Positions 1 to 7,567 of a DNA stretch of 24,305 nt are shown piece after piece (positions within the stretch are counted from its first letter, which is position 1; each line of letters opens with the position of its first letter). Origin of the DNA: a virus. The position numbers were made by a program, and so were the translations under genes. Below the pieces are notes generated by a model that was not told where the DNA came from, ran no database searches, and worked only from the letters and a program-made list of their open reading frames with translations. Location of the stretch: positions 1 to 24,305 of IMG/VR virus record IMGVR_UViG_3300044613_002467. The stretch is one strand, 5' to 3'.

Positions 1-67
1 TTGAAGCATTAAAGTGATGCTCAGGACTTTTAATCCTGAGAAGAAGGAGCGTTACCTTCCAGTCCTA
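1..67 (+). tRNA. tRNA-Lys (TTT), 5' end cut by window edge
   Basis: A cloverleaf can be folded by eye. The D arm is at 6-20 (GCAT/ATGC, 7-base loop), the anticodon arm at 22-38 (CAGGA/TCCTG) with loop CTTTTAA, giving anticodon TTT at 29-31, and the T arm at 43-59 (GAAGG/CCTTC, 7-base loop). Bases 60-66 form the 3' acceptor strand and base 67 the discriminator. Only the last three bases of the 5' acceptor strand (1-3) are inside the window, so the gene begins about 4 bases upstream. No CCA is encoded. The two bases after the acceptor are AA rather than the usual U at position 8, which is slightly odd. Confidence 0.8.
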
Positions 68-73
68 CGTATC

Positions 74-82
74 TGATATGAT
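74..82 (+). promoter_or_regulatory. extended -10 promoter, probably leaderless
   Basis: TGA-TATGAT (extended -10 form TGnTATAAT, one mismatch) lies six bases before the ATG at 89, so transcription would start at that ATG. I see no convincing -35 box. It lies directly after tRNA-Lys and is the only candidate start for the plus-strand operon visible here. The same layout recurs on the other strand at 19654 and 17842. Confidence 0.45.
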
Positions 83-88
83 ATACAT

Positions 89-190
89 ATGTTCTGTGAA
101 TATTGTGGGAGTAGATTAATAAATAAGGATTGTAATAATTGCTTTAAAAATATTAATGCTTTAAAAGAGTTTGAGGAGGAAGATGACTAA
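89..190 (+). CDS. 33-residue zinc-ribbon-like microprotein
   Basis: ATG at 89 to TAA at 188-190 encodes a 33-residue protein with two CxxC pairs (C3-x2-C6 and C15-x2-C18) followed by an acidic tail ending EFEEEDD. Two closely spaced CxxC pairs at this length suggest a single zinc-knuckle or rubredoxin-like site; there is room for little else. The gene overlaps the next one by 8 bases in a different frame, and that gene's ribosome-binding site lies inside this one, which argues that the pair is translated together. No ribosome-binding site precedes the ATG, which fits a leaderless start from the -10 box at 74-82. Function unknown; it may be an adaptor or a small regulator. Confidence 0.6.
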   Translation: MFCEYCGSRLINKDCNNCFKNINALKEFEEEDD

Positions 191-398
191 CTGGACTGAC
201 GAACTTAACGATAAACAAAAAGAAGATGTTTGGAACTTTATTGTTTTTACCGTTAAAGAAATAAGAGAACAGATTGCTAAAGATATTGAGGCAACTATTC
301 CTCTTTGGAAATCAAAAGGACTATTGAAATCTCGTAGAACAGAAAAAGCATTTGAGGCTTCTGCTGCAATTGCTAGAGGGGAAAACGAAAAAATATAA
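183..398 (+). CDS. small helical phage protein, unknown function
   Basis: 71 residues starting MTNWTDELNDKQ. The ATG at 183 is chosen over the TTG at 171 because AGGAGGA sits at 174-180, directly upstream. The product is predicted mostly alpha-helical, charged and soluble (a stretch rich in E, R, K and I around residues 20-40), without cysteines or membrane segment. It resembles short conserved phage orphan proteins that I recognise only by general appearance. The stop overlaps the next start as TAATG (398), so the two are translationally coupled. No function can be assigned. Confidence 0.75.
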   Translation: MTNWTDELNDKQKEDVWNFIVFTVKEIREQIAKDIEATIPLWKSKGLLKSRRTEKAFEASAAIARGENEKI

Positions 399-1099
399 TG
401 TCTATAACTATTTATTGGGCTTGTAATGAAAATGAATGGCTAAGGGCTGAGGCTCCAGAACCAATATATAAAAATTTTGTAAAAAATTCAAAAAATCAAA
501 ATAATAATATAATTATGTGTCCAGCAACAAAAAATTACATGCAAAATATCTTTTCAATAAAATCTTTTTACGAATATGATTTTACAGTAGATCTTAGTGA
601 TAAAACAAAAGAAGTATCTACAAATAAATATACTCAAAATTTTTTTGATAATCACGTCACGGTTCGTTCAAAAGAAGATAAGTTATTTTCATTTTTACAA
701 AGGTTTGTTTTTTTTACTGAAGAAAAATCTTTATTAATGTCTGGAGGAATTTTTCCATTTTTAGAAAATAATAATATAACTAATCGTTGTATTGTAATTC
801 CTGGGACTTTTGATATTGGAAGATGGTTTCGGCAATTAGAGTTTGCATTTTATTTAAAAAATGAATATAATGAATTTAAAATTGAAGAAAATGAAATACT
901 TCAATACATCAAGTTTCATACTAAAGAAAAAATTATTTTTAAACAATTTAAGATAAACAATCAAATACAATATTTTTTGAACGATGTTGATAATGCAAAA
1001 TCATTTAGAAAATTAAAACCAAGAGTATTAGAAGATTATTATTTAATGATGAAACATAAACAACAAATAATTAAAGAAATTAAAAAGAATTTAATCTAG
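398..1099 (+). CDS. phage protein, remotely similar to DUF6065-type protein at 9360-10067
   Basis: 233 residues. The centre has the signature RCIVIPGTFDIGRWFRQLEF (about residues 131-150), followed by FYLKN and an acidic FKIEENEI segment. A protein encoded at 9360-10067 shows a parallel arrangement (GIVDCD, then FPFFIKKNF, then IIEKGTPITQI). I read the two as distant relatives of one phage family (DUF6065-like), mostly beta-structured with repeated aromatic residues. No catalytic motif is visible. Position next to the glycan cassette suggests a link but does not prove one. Codon use is extremely A+T rich (many AAA, AAT and TTT). The start overlaps the upstream stop as TAATG. Confidence 0.7.
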   Translation: MSITIYWACNENEWLRAEAPEPIYKNFVKNSKNQNNNIIMCPATKNYMQNIFSIKSFYEYDFTVDLSDKTKEVSTNKYTQNFFDNHVTVRSKEDKLFSFLQRFVFFTEEKSLLMSGGIFPFLENNNITNRCIVIPGTFDIGRWFRQLEFAFYLKNEYNEFKIEENEILQYIKFHTKEKIIFKQFKINNQIQYFLNDVDNAKSFRKLKPRVLEDYYLMMKHKQQIIKEIKKNLI

Positions 1100-1109
1100 G
1101 GGGATTGTA

Positions 1110-2069
1110 ATGTTAAACATAGTTTTTCTTGGTAACTTTGAGGTGCCTTACAGCAGTGAGAATCATCATGCTAAATCTTTAGAATCTCTTGGGCATACCG
1201 TTGAAAAACTGCAGGAAAAAAAAGCAGGTAGCACAGAAATATTAAACAAAGCATTAAAGTCTGATTTATTTGTATGGGTACATACACACAGATGGCAAAC
1301 TCCAGGATCTAGGTCTATGACTGATGTATTGAAAGAATTAAAGGCTGCTGGAATACCAACTATGACTTATCATTTAGACTTATGGTTTGGCATTGAGCGT
1401 GAAAAAGACTTAAAGAATGATGACTTTTACACAAACATAGGCCATTTCTTTGCTACAGATAAGTTAATGTGCGATTGGTTTAATGAAAACACACAGGTTA
1501 AGGGACACTTTTTACCTGCTGGCGTATATGATAAAGAATGTTATATACACCAAGAATATGATCCATATAACTTTGAGCATGACATAATCTTTGTTGGTAG
1601 TAAAGGTTATCATCATGAACATAAATACCGTCCAGAATTGATAGACTTTTTGAAAAGCACATATGGCAAAAGATTCTTACATGTTGGCGGAGACGGTGAC
1701 ACTGGAACTGTACGTGGTCATGAGTTAAACCGTATCTATGCAAGAAGTAAGATAGCAATAGGTGATAGTTTAAACATTAACTTTAACTATCCCTACTACA
1801 CTAGCGATAGGTTGTTTGAGAGTACTGGTCGTGGTGGTTTTACTATCTACCCTCGCATTAAAGGACTTGAAGAATACTTTAAAGACGAAAATGAAATTGT
1901 GTTTTATGAGCATGGCAATCTTGCCGATCTAAAAAATAAAATAGATAAGTATTTATTAGACGGAGTATCAAGAGAAACAATTAGACTTAATGGACATGAA
2001 AGAACTAAAAAAGAACATACATACGTTAATAGATGGGCAAGCATACTAGAAACCCTAAATATAAAATGA
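1110..2069 (+). CDS. glycosyltransferase, GT-B fold, CgeB-like
   Basis: 319 residues. The N-terminal half begins with a Rossmann-like strand (MLNIVFLGNFEVPYS) and contains a DLFVWVHTH segment (about residues 52-60). The C-terminal half has HDIIFVGSKGYHHEH and SDRLFESTGRGGFTIYPRI (about 231-249), then an acidic/hydrophobic stretch ending in a helix. This matches the Glyco_trans_1_2 / CgeB type, where the conserved E-x-x-G-G binds the nucleotide-sugar. It probably moves a sugar from a nucleotide donor to a glycan or protein in the cytoplasm. AGGGGGA at about 1098 gives a good ribosome-binding site. The stop overlaps the epimerase start (ATGA). The acceptor is unknown. Confidence 0.8.
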   Translation: MLNIVFLGNFEVPYSSENHHAKSLESLGHTVEKLQEKKAGSTEILNKALKSDLFVWVHTHRWQTPGSRSMTDVLKELKAAGIPTMTYHLDLWFGIEREKDLKNDDFYTNIGHFFATDKLMCDWFNENTQVKGHFLPAGVYDKECYIHQEYDPYNFEHDIIFVGSKGYHHEHKYRPELIDFLKSTYGKRFLHVGGDGDTGTVRGHELNRIYARSKIAIGDSLNINFNYPYYTSDRLFESTGRGGFTIYPRIKGLEEYFKDENEIVFYEHGNLADLKNKIDKYLLDGVSRETIRLNGHERTKKEHTYVNRWASILETLNIK

Positions 2070-2953
2070 AATATTTAGTTACAGGTGGTGCTGGCTTTAT
2101 TGGGTCAAACCTTGTTGATAAGTTAATCAGTCTTGGTCACGATGTTACTTGTATTGATGATGAGTCTGCAGAATGTCATGAGCAATTCTATTGGAATAAT
2201 AAAGCACAAAACTATAAATATGACATCTGTGATTATGATTTAATTGCGCCACTTTTTGGTGGTGTTGATTGTGTGTTTCACGTTGCATCTGATGCAAGAA
2301 TACAACCAGCAATATTAAATCCTAAAAAATCTATTCAATCAAACGCAGTAGGAACGGCAAACATTCTTGAACTTTGTAGGGTTAACAAGGTAAAAAGATT
2401 GGTTTATTCAAGTACATCTTCTGCTTATGGCAAGAAAGCAGTTCTTCCAAATCAAGAGATACAAACCTCTGACCCACTAACACCATACTCTGCTGCCAAA
2501 GTTTTTGGTGAAAACCTTGCAAGAGTTTATTACAATCTTTACGGACTAGAAACAATATCTCTTAGATATTTTAATGTGTATGGAGATAGACAGCCATTAA
2601 AGGGTCAGTATGCACCAGTAATAGGATTATTTTTAAAACAGTATCACAAAGGAAAGCCATTAACAGTGGTCGGAGATGGATCTCAGCGCAGAGATTTTAC
2701 TCACGTATCAGACGTAATAGAAGCAAACATTATTGCATCTGAAGTTAAAAATGGATTTGGTGAGGTATATAACATTGGGTATGGAAGTAACTATTCTATA
2801 CTTGATATTGCTAATATGATATCAAATGATGTTAAGTTTATACCGTCAAGAATTGGTGAAGTGCAAGAAACTCTTGCATCTAATCAAAAGTTTAAAGATT
2901 TAACTGGATGGGTTCCAAAGGTATCTTTAATAAATTGGTTACAAAATGACTGA
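2066..2953 (+). CDS. NAD-dependent sugar epimerase/dehydratase (extended SDR)
   Basis: 295 residues. TGGAGFIGS (residues 6-14) is the glycine-rich NAD-binding loop of extended short-chain dehydrogenases. YSSTSSAYG (114-122) and Y141-x3-K145 (YSAAK) form the catalytic Ser/Thr-Tyr-Lys set, and RYFNVYG follows as in UDP-glucose 4-epimerases. RRDFTHVSDV near the C terminus is also typical. The enzyme most likely inverts or dehydrates a nucleotide-hexose to supply the neighbouring glycosyltransferases. ATG at 2066 is chosen because it makes an ATGA overlap with the preceding stop and places the Rossmann strand right at the N terminus. Slightly shorter than typical GalE (about 330), mainly at the C terminus. 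Confidence 0.9.
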   Translation: MKYLVTGGAGFIGSNLVDKLISLGHDVTCIDDESAECHEQFYWNNKAQNYKYDICDYDLIAPLFGGVDCVFHVASDARIQPAILNPKKSIQSNAVGTANILELCRVNKVKRLVYSSTSSAYGKKAVLPNQEIQTSDPLTPYSAAKVFGENLARVYYNLYGLETISLRYFNVYGDRQPLKGQYAPVIGLFLKQYHKGKPLTVVGDGSQRRDFTHVSDVIEANIIASEVKNGFGEVYNIGYGSNYSILDIANMISNDVKFIPSRIGEVQETLASNQKFKDLTGWVPKVSLINWLQND

Positions 2954-3659
2954 AATGATTAATGCTAAATTAAATAATGAATTTGAAATGATATTGCCAA
3001 AACATCGTGCTGATAGACCAGAATGGTATACAGAAAAAGGTTGGGAAAAAAACAGATTACGATCAATGCATAAAAATCTTGGAACCAATGACGTAATTTA
3101 TTATGTTGGTGGAGAAGAAGGCGAGATGGTTGCCTTATGTCAAATTTGGGGAGCAGAGACTGTAATATTTGAACCCAATCCAAAAGTTTGGTCACATTAT
3201 CCATTGATATGGGAAAGCAATAACCTTAACAAACCACTAGCCTGTATTCCTGGATTTGCATCTGATAAGATAAACAATCTTTCACGCATATACTATAATG
3301 AATGGCCACCAGAAGTTAATAGTCAAATTGAAGCAGCCCATGGATTTAAAGAATTGTATTTAGAAGGCGACAGTTATGGTCAAATAACAATAGATTCTTG
3401 TGTTTATGAACATAACATTGAGCCTCCTACGGCAATTTCTTTAGACGTAGAGGGCAGCGAAGGTCGTGTTTTAAAGGGCGCAGAGGCTGTTTTAAAGGAG
3501 TTTAAGCCTAAGATCTGGCTATCTGGTCACCCAGAATTTATGATGCAACAATGGAATGAATACTTATATGATTTAAGATTTTGGTTATGGAGTTTGGGCT
3601 ATAAAGAAACATTGTTAGATTATCAACATGAAGTACACTTATATTATGAGCCAATCTAA
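2946..3659 (+). CDS. FkbM-type SAM methyltransferase
   Basis: 237 residues. The segment DVIYYVGGEEGEM (about residues 49-61) is the SAM-binding glycine loop, TVIFEPNPKVW holds the acidic end of strand 2, and ISLDVEGSEGRVLKGAE (about 163-179) is the hallmark of the FkbM family, followed by KPKIWLSGHPEF. FkbM enzymes O-methylate sugars and small molecules, and phage versions often sit in glycan clusters. Here the gene lies between an epimerase and another methyltransferase, so methylation of a sugar in the same glycan is the natural reading. The start overlaps the epimerase end by 8 bases (ATGACTGA). Confidence is high for the family and low for the substrate. Confidence 0.85.
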   Translation: MTEMINAKLNNEFEMILPKHRADRPEWYTEKGWEKNRLRSMHKNLGTNDVIYYVGGEEGEMVALCQIWGAETVIFEPNPKVWSHYPLIWESNNLNKPLACIPGFASDKINNLSRIYYNEWPPEVNSQIEAAHGFKELYLEGDSYGQITIDSCVYEHNIEPPTAISLDVEGSEGRVLKGAEAVLKEFKPKIWLSGHPEFMMQQWNEYLYDLRFWLWSLGYKETLLDYQHEVHLYYEPI

Positions 3660-4194
3660 AATATTTTGGGATAATGCTGCAGCAGATCCAGATGTAAGGT
3701 ATAAGTATGTTGCAGATGAGTGGGCATCTACTGAAATATTTTTAAATCTTATAGAAAATAACAACAACTCTTGGAATAATGTTTTAGAAATTGGATGCGG
3801 AATAGGAAGATTGTTAGTTCCTTTGGCAGACAAGCATAACGAATGTAATTTTTATGGAATAGATATCTCTGATGAAATGATAAGCCTTGCACCTAAAAGA
3901 AATAATATAAAGTATCAAGAAGTTACAGACAAACTTGATTTAGTATATTCTATGTTGGTTTTTCAACACATTGAACATCAAGAAAAAATTAATTATATAA
4001 AACTTGCATATGATAAATTAAAAAATGGAGGAAGTATATTTTTTCAGTTTGTTGTTGGAGAAGAAAACTCTCCTTACTCTTATCAGACATCACAGTTTGA
4101 AATTGAAAAGATATTGACTAACACAGGATTTAGTAACTCAGTTTTTGAAAATCATATGCATCCGCAATGGATGTTTGTCAGGGCTACAAAATGA
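3646..4194 (+). CDS. class I SAM-dependent methyltransferase
   Basis: 182 residues from the chosen ATG at 3646; an in-frame ATG at 3628 would add six residues. VLEIGCGIGRLL (46-57) is motif I for SAM binding, FYGIDISDEMI is the acidic motif with D contacting the SAM ribose, and DLVYSMLVFQHIEH is a typical motif IV region. It resembles Methyltransf_11/25 enzymes acting on small molecules or sugars. The start overlaps the FkbM gene by 14 bases and the stop overlaps the next gene as ATGA. Neither candidate start has a clear ribosome-binding site, so translation is probably coupled. Confidence 0.85.
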   Translation: MSQSKIFWDNAAADPDVRYKYVADEWASTEIFLNLIENNNNSWNNVLEIGCGIGRLLVPLADKHNECNFYGIDISDEMISLAPKRNNIKYQEVTDKLDLVYSMLVFQHIEHQEKINYIKLAYDKLKNGGSIFFQFVVGEENSPYSYQTSQFEIEKILTNTGFSNSVFENHMHPQWMFVRATK

Positions 4195-5039
4195 TAAACG
4201 CATATCTTTATTCAGTTAAACAAGAAGATTGTGCTGCTGATAAGTGGGATTACGGTTTATTAAAACAATTTTTTAATAAAAACAACATTAAACCAGACAG
4301 GGTAACAACTTTACCCAGTGTGGACAGAGCCTTTGTTGTCATTCCTGGACCACAAAATGTAGACTTTGAAGATCAAATATCTGAAGAGTTAAATAAGATA
4401 GGCAGAGTAGTTTTATTTATTACTGGAGATGAAAGTGCTACATTTAAAGTTGATAAGATAGAGCATAGTAATATTGAGATTTGGATTCAATACCCGCACA
4501 GAAAACATTCACAATATAATAAATTAGCATTAGGTGTTCCTCAACATTTATCAAATAATTTACCAGAGTATCAAGATAAATCGTATGATGTATTTTTTTC
4601 AGGACAGATAACTCATCAAAGAAGGCAAGAACTTGCAACCGTTATGCCTGAAATACCAAATTCTTTTTATAATCCAACTAATGGTTTTGCAGAGGGCTTG
4701 AGTCCAAAATCATATTACGACAAAATGTTTTTATCAAAGATTGTTCCTTGCCCAAGCGGAGCAATGGTTGTTGATTCATTTAGATTCTATGAAGCAATTG
4801 AAATGCTTTGCTTACCCATAGGAGATAAGTTAGACCCAAGAATGCGAAATACAGACTTTTTTAATTTTTTATTTGATGGCAATCACACAATAAAAACTTT
4901 TGAAAATTGGCAACAGTTTCCTGAATTGCTACCTGAATTATTAAATGATTACACATCCGATATGCATCAAGTTGTTTGTTGGTGGATTAAATATAAAAGA
5001 GATCTTTTTATTGAGTTAATGAGGCAAGTAAATGCATAA
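4191..5039 (+). CDS. exostosin-like glycosyltransferase
   Basis: 282 residues. DVFFSGQITHQRRQEL (mid-protein) and the C-terminal stretch VPCPSG...DSFRFYEAIEMLCLPI match the pattern of exostosin/GT47-like GT-B enzymes, in which the 'R-x-x-E' helix binds the nucleotide-sugar diphosphate. No signal peptide or membrane segment, so a cytoplasmic transferase. ATG 4191 is preferred over 4167 because it makes an ATGA overlap with the upstream stop. The end overlaps the next gene by 8 bases (ATGCATAA). Family assignment is by motif only; donor and acceptor are unknown. Confidence 0.7.
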   Translation: MINAYLYSVKQEDCAADKWDYGLLKQFFNKNNIKPDRVTTLPSVDRAFVVIPGPQNVDFEDQISEELNKIGRVVLFITGDESATFKVDKIEHSNIEIWIQYPHRKHSQYNKLALGVPQHLSNNLPEYQDKSYDVFFSGQITHQRRQELATVMPEIPNSFYNPTNGFAEGLSPKSYYDKMFLSKIVPCPSGAMVVDSFRFYEAIEMLCLPIGDKLDPRMRNTDFFNFLFDGNHTIKTFENWQQFPELLPELLNDYTSDMHQVVCWWIKYKRDLFIELMRQVNA

Positions 5040-5793
5040 AAGAGATATAACAATTGTCATGGCTACTTCTGTAATTCCAGATCACCCAAGTACAAATATG
5101 ATAGAGAAAACAATTAGTGATATTCGTGTGCACTTCCCAGACAACGAAATTATTATGCAAATAGATGGTCTTAGAGAAGAACAGCAAAACCGTAAAAAAG
5201 ATTACGATGAATATAAAAATCGTATTTTATGGAAATGCTTGCATGAGGATAAAAACATATTGCCTTTTATATTTAAAGAGCATAGCCATCAAACCAACAT
5301 GATGCGTCAAACAATTAATGAAATTAAAACACCGCTATTGCTTTACATTGAAGGGGATGCCCCATTGACTCCAGATGTAGCAATAGACTGGGATAAATGC
5401 TTGGACATGTTTGAGTATAATAAAGCAAATACTATTCGTTTTCATTTTGAATCATTTATACCGAAAGATCATGAACATCTAATGTTTGGTTTAGAAGATG
5501 GGTTTATGAAAACTATACAATGGAGTCAAAGGCCACATTTGAGTAGAAAAAAATATTATAAAAATATTGTGCTTCCAAGATGTAAAGATAAATTTTTTAT
5601 AGAAGATACATTCCATGGAGCAATTCAAGACGATATATCTCCGTATGAAGTGTTTAATCAAGAAGGTTGGGAGATGCACAAACTTTGGATATATCACCCT
5701 GAAGGTAGCATTAAGCGTTCGTATCATTTAGATGGTCGCCAGGGTACCCGCAAATTTACAGTAGATGATGAAATTTGGGGATATAAAGAATGA
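5032..5793 (+). CDS. GT-A type (family 2-like) glycosyltransferase
   Basis: 253 residues. The start RDITIVMATSVIPDHPST (residues 4-21) resembles the first strand and donor-base site of GT2 enzymes; TPLLLYIEGDAPLTPD (around residue 105) supplies an EGD in place of the metal-binding DxD, followed by a conserved acidic/aromatic region. The C-terminal third (GWEMHKLWIYHPEGS) is also seen in cytoplasmic phage glycosyltransferases of this kind. No membrane segments. The gene overlaps both neighbours (8 bases upstream, ATGA downstream), so it is an integral part of the cassette. The EGD variant means that activity needs to be shown. Confidence 0.65.
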   Translation: MHKRDITIVMATSVIPDHPSTNMIEKTISDIRVHFPDNEIIMQIDGLREEQQNRKKDYDEYKNRILWKCLHEDKNILPFIFKEHSHQTNMMRQTINEIKTPLLLYIEGDAPLTPDVAIDWDKCLDMFEYNKANTIRFHFESFIPKDHEHLMFGLEDGFMKTIQWSQRPHLSRKKYYKNIVLPRCKDKFFIEDTFHGAIQDDISPYEVFNQEGWEMHKLWIYHPEGSIKRSYHLDGRQGTRKFTVDDEIWGYKE

Positions 5794-6827
5794 GATTAGG
5801 AATCATAGCAAGATCAGACAACACTGGTCTTGGTAATCAAACTAGGGAATTAGTTAGTATGCTTAATCCTGACAAGATTCTTTTAATTGACTCTACCCCT
5901 TTTAATAAAAATAAACAACATCCAGAATGGTATGAAAAATATAGTTGTATTAGAAGCAATGGATTTCCATCTGTTCAACAGGTTAAAATATTTTTAAACG
6001 ATGTAGACGTTGTATTAAGTTGTGAAACATTTTATGATCAAAATCTTATAAGGTTTGCAAATAAAAGAAATGTAAAAACTATCCTTCAGTATAACTACGA
6101 ACTGTTTGGCCATTTAGCAAATCCTAACCAACCATTACCAACAGTACTTTTATCTCCAAGTGTATGGCAAATTGAACACATAAAAAAAATGTTTGGTGGT
6201 CAAACAAAAGTTATTCATCTTCCACCACCAACAAATGAAGAATTATTTAGTAAAGTAAAAGAAAATAATTTATCTAAATCACATAATAGAATATTACACA
6301 TTGCTGGTAAAAAGGCAGCCAAGGATAGAAATGGTACCGAAACTGTAATTGATATGCTTAAGCATTCTAAAGCAGATTACGAACTAGTAATTAGAAGCCA
6401 AAGCGAAATAGAAACAAACATTAAAGATTCAAGGCTTAAGGTTGAAATTGGAAATCCAGACAATAGAGAAGATATGTATGATGGGTTTGATGCTATGGTA
6501 TTACCAAGACGATACGCTGGATTATGTTTGCCAATGAATGAGGCTTTGCTAAGTGCCCTGCCAGTTTTTATGACAGATGTATCCCCAAATAATTTTATTT
6601 TACCTTCAGAGTGGTTAGTAAAAAGCGATTCAATAGGAACAATTAGAACTAAAATTAGACTTGAATTATTTGAAGCAGATCCAATGGCTTTAGCAAAAAC
6701 AATTGATAACTATATTAACATTAAAGATAAAACTTCTTATAAAGAGCAAGCATATAATATTGGCATTTCAAATTTTTCTCCAGTTATTTTAAAAGAAAAA
6801 TATTTAGAACTTATCTCTCAAATTTAG
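5790..6827 (+). CDS. GT4-like glycosyltransferase, GT-B fold
   Basis: 345 residues. The N terminus MRLGIIARSDNTGLGNQT gives the glycine-rich acceptor-side loop. LLSPSVWQIEHIKKMFG and KVIHLPPP mark the domain linker, and PRRYAGLCLPMNEALLSALP (about residues 236-255) corresponds to the E-x7-E donor site of GT4 enzymes, with the first glutamate apparently replaced. The product therefore probably binds a nucleotide-sugar. The start overlaps the preceding gene as ATGA. Its last 17 bases overlap the end of the minus-strand gene at 6811-7503, and I see no terminator for the operon. Confidence 0.75.
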   Translation: MRLGIIARSDNTGLGNQTRELVSMLNPDKILLIDSTPFNKNKQHPEWYEKYSCIRSNGFPSVQQVKIFLNDVDVVLSCETFYDQNLIRFANKRNVKTILQYNYELFGHLANPNQPLPTVLLSPSVWQIEHIKKMFGGQTKVIHLPPPTNEELFSKVKENNLSKSHNRILHIAGKKAAKDRNGTETVIDMLKHSKADYELVIRSQSEIETNIKDSRLKVEIGNPDNREDMYDGFDAMVLPRRYAGLCLPMNEALLSALPVFMTDVSPNNFILPSEWLVKSDSIGTIRTKIRLELFEADPMALAKTIDNYINIKDKTSYKEQAYNIGISNFSPVILKEKYLELISQI

Positions 6828-7503
6828 TTTTTTGTTTAAACTGAATTTTAAGTATGTTATTCCAAATAATATCAAAAGAACTATCTGCGCTAGATAAATA
6901 TGTGTGATTATCTATATCTAAATTATAAGACTTGAAAACTAAAGGACCTCTAGTATAAACCTTAACATCTTGCATCTCTGATCCACCAACTTTAAATATA
7001 TTTCCATACATGGATCTCCATAAAAACTGGTCATTTTTATCTAACACCTCTTGTAATTTTTGTTTTTCCATAACCATGGGTACGTGTAGTTCATAGTCTA
7101 ATGGATCATCAATTCCAATGGCTTTTAATCTTTTATATGTGGCATTAAGTTTTCTAGTATAGTTAGAATTACCATTTAATTTTTGATATAAGTTTATTTT
7201 ATTTAATAGATACCCGCCATGAAAAGTGTTTATGCTATCTATTTTTTTAATAATATAAAAATCGTCATTCATCAAAACAAATTCATCAGATATTTGTGGT
7301 GAAGAACAGATCATTTTTAAATTTTCTACAGCATTTTTATACTTAGTATGTACCTGATGAACCTCAATATAATTTCCTATGTACCAATCAGGCTTACCAC
7401 CAACAACCCATATATTTGAGTTTGGAAAACTTTCAGCAACAGACCTAATAGAATACTTTAGTTCTTCGTTAACGCCTTCTTTGCAAATATATACAAAGTC
7501 CAT
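6811..7503 (-). CDS. Stealth-like sugar-phosphate transferase
   Basis: 230 residues. The N terminus (FVYICKEG, then LKYSIRSV) and the acidic motif MNDDFYI (78-84) are typical of the Stealth family, whose members transfer hexose-1-phosphate onto capsular polysaccharides; DYELHVPMVM with H140 corresponds to the conserved histidine region. The family is used by bacteria for capsule and by actinobacteria for glycan phosphates. It is a shorter version than most Stealth proteins. GGGG at about 7508-7514 gives a ribosome-binding site, and a terminator precedes it, so it may have its own promoter, which I could not find. It faces the glycan cassette tail to tail and probably acts on the same polymer. 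Confidence 0.75.
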   Translation of the reverse strand: MDFVYICKEGVNEELKYSIRSVAESFPNSNIWVVGGKPDWYIGNYIEVHQVHTKYKNAVENLKMICSSPQISDEFVLMNDDFYIIKKIDSINTFHGGYLLNKINLYQKLNGNSNYTRKLNATYKRLKAIGIDDPLDYELHVPMVMEKQKLQEVLDKNDQFLWRSMYGNIFKVGGSEMQDVKVYTRGPLVFKSYNLDIDNHTYLSSADSSFDIIWNNILKIQFKQKTKFER

Positions 7504-7514
7504 GTTTCCCCCAT

Positions 7515-7557
7515 TATAAAAAATAAAGAGGGCAAGTTTTTAGGTTTGCCCCCTCTA
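7515..7557 (-). terminator. Rho-independent terminator
   Basis: On the minus strand, AGAGGGGG-CAA pairs with TTG-CCCTCT (7527-7556, one bulged base, 10-base loop) and is followed by TTTATTTTTT. It lies directly downstream of the holin-like gene at 7568-7852 and ends that transcript. Reverse use for plus-strand transcripts is less likely because the A-rich side has no clean T run there. Confidence 0.8.
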
Positions 7558-7567
7558 TCAAAATAAA

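Noticed and set aside
1498-1758. 86-residue minus-strand ORF inside the CgeB-like gene
   Set aside because: Antisense shadow without start signal; the plus-strand gene has a clear family match.
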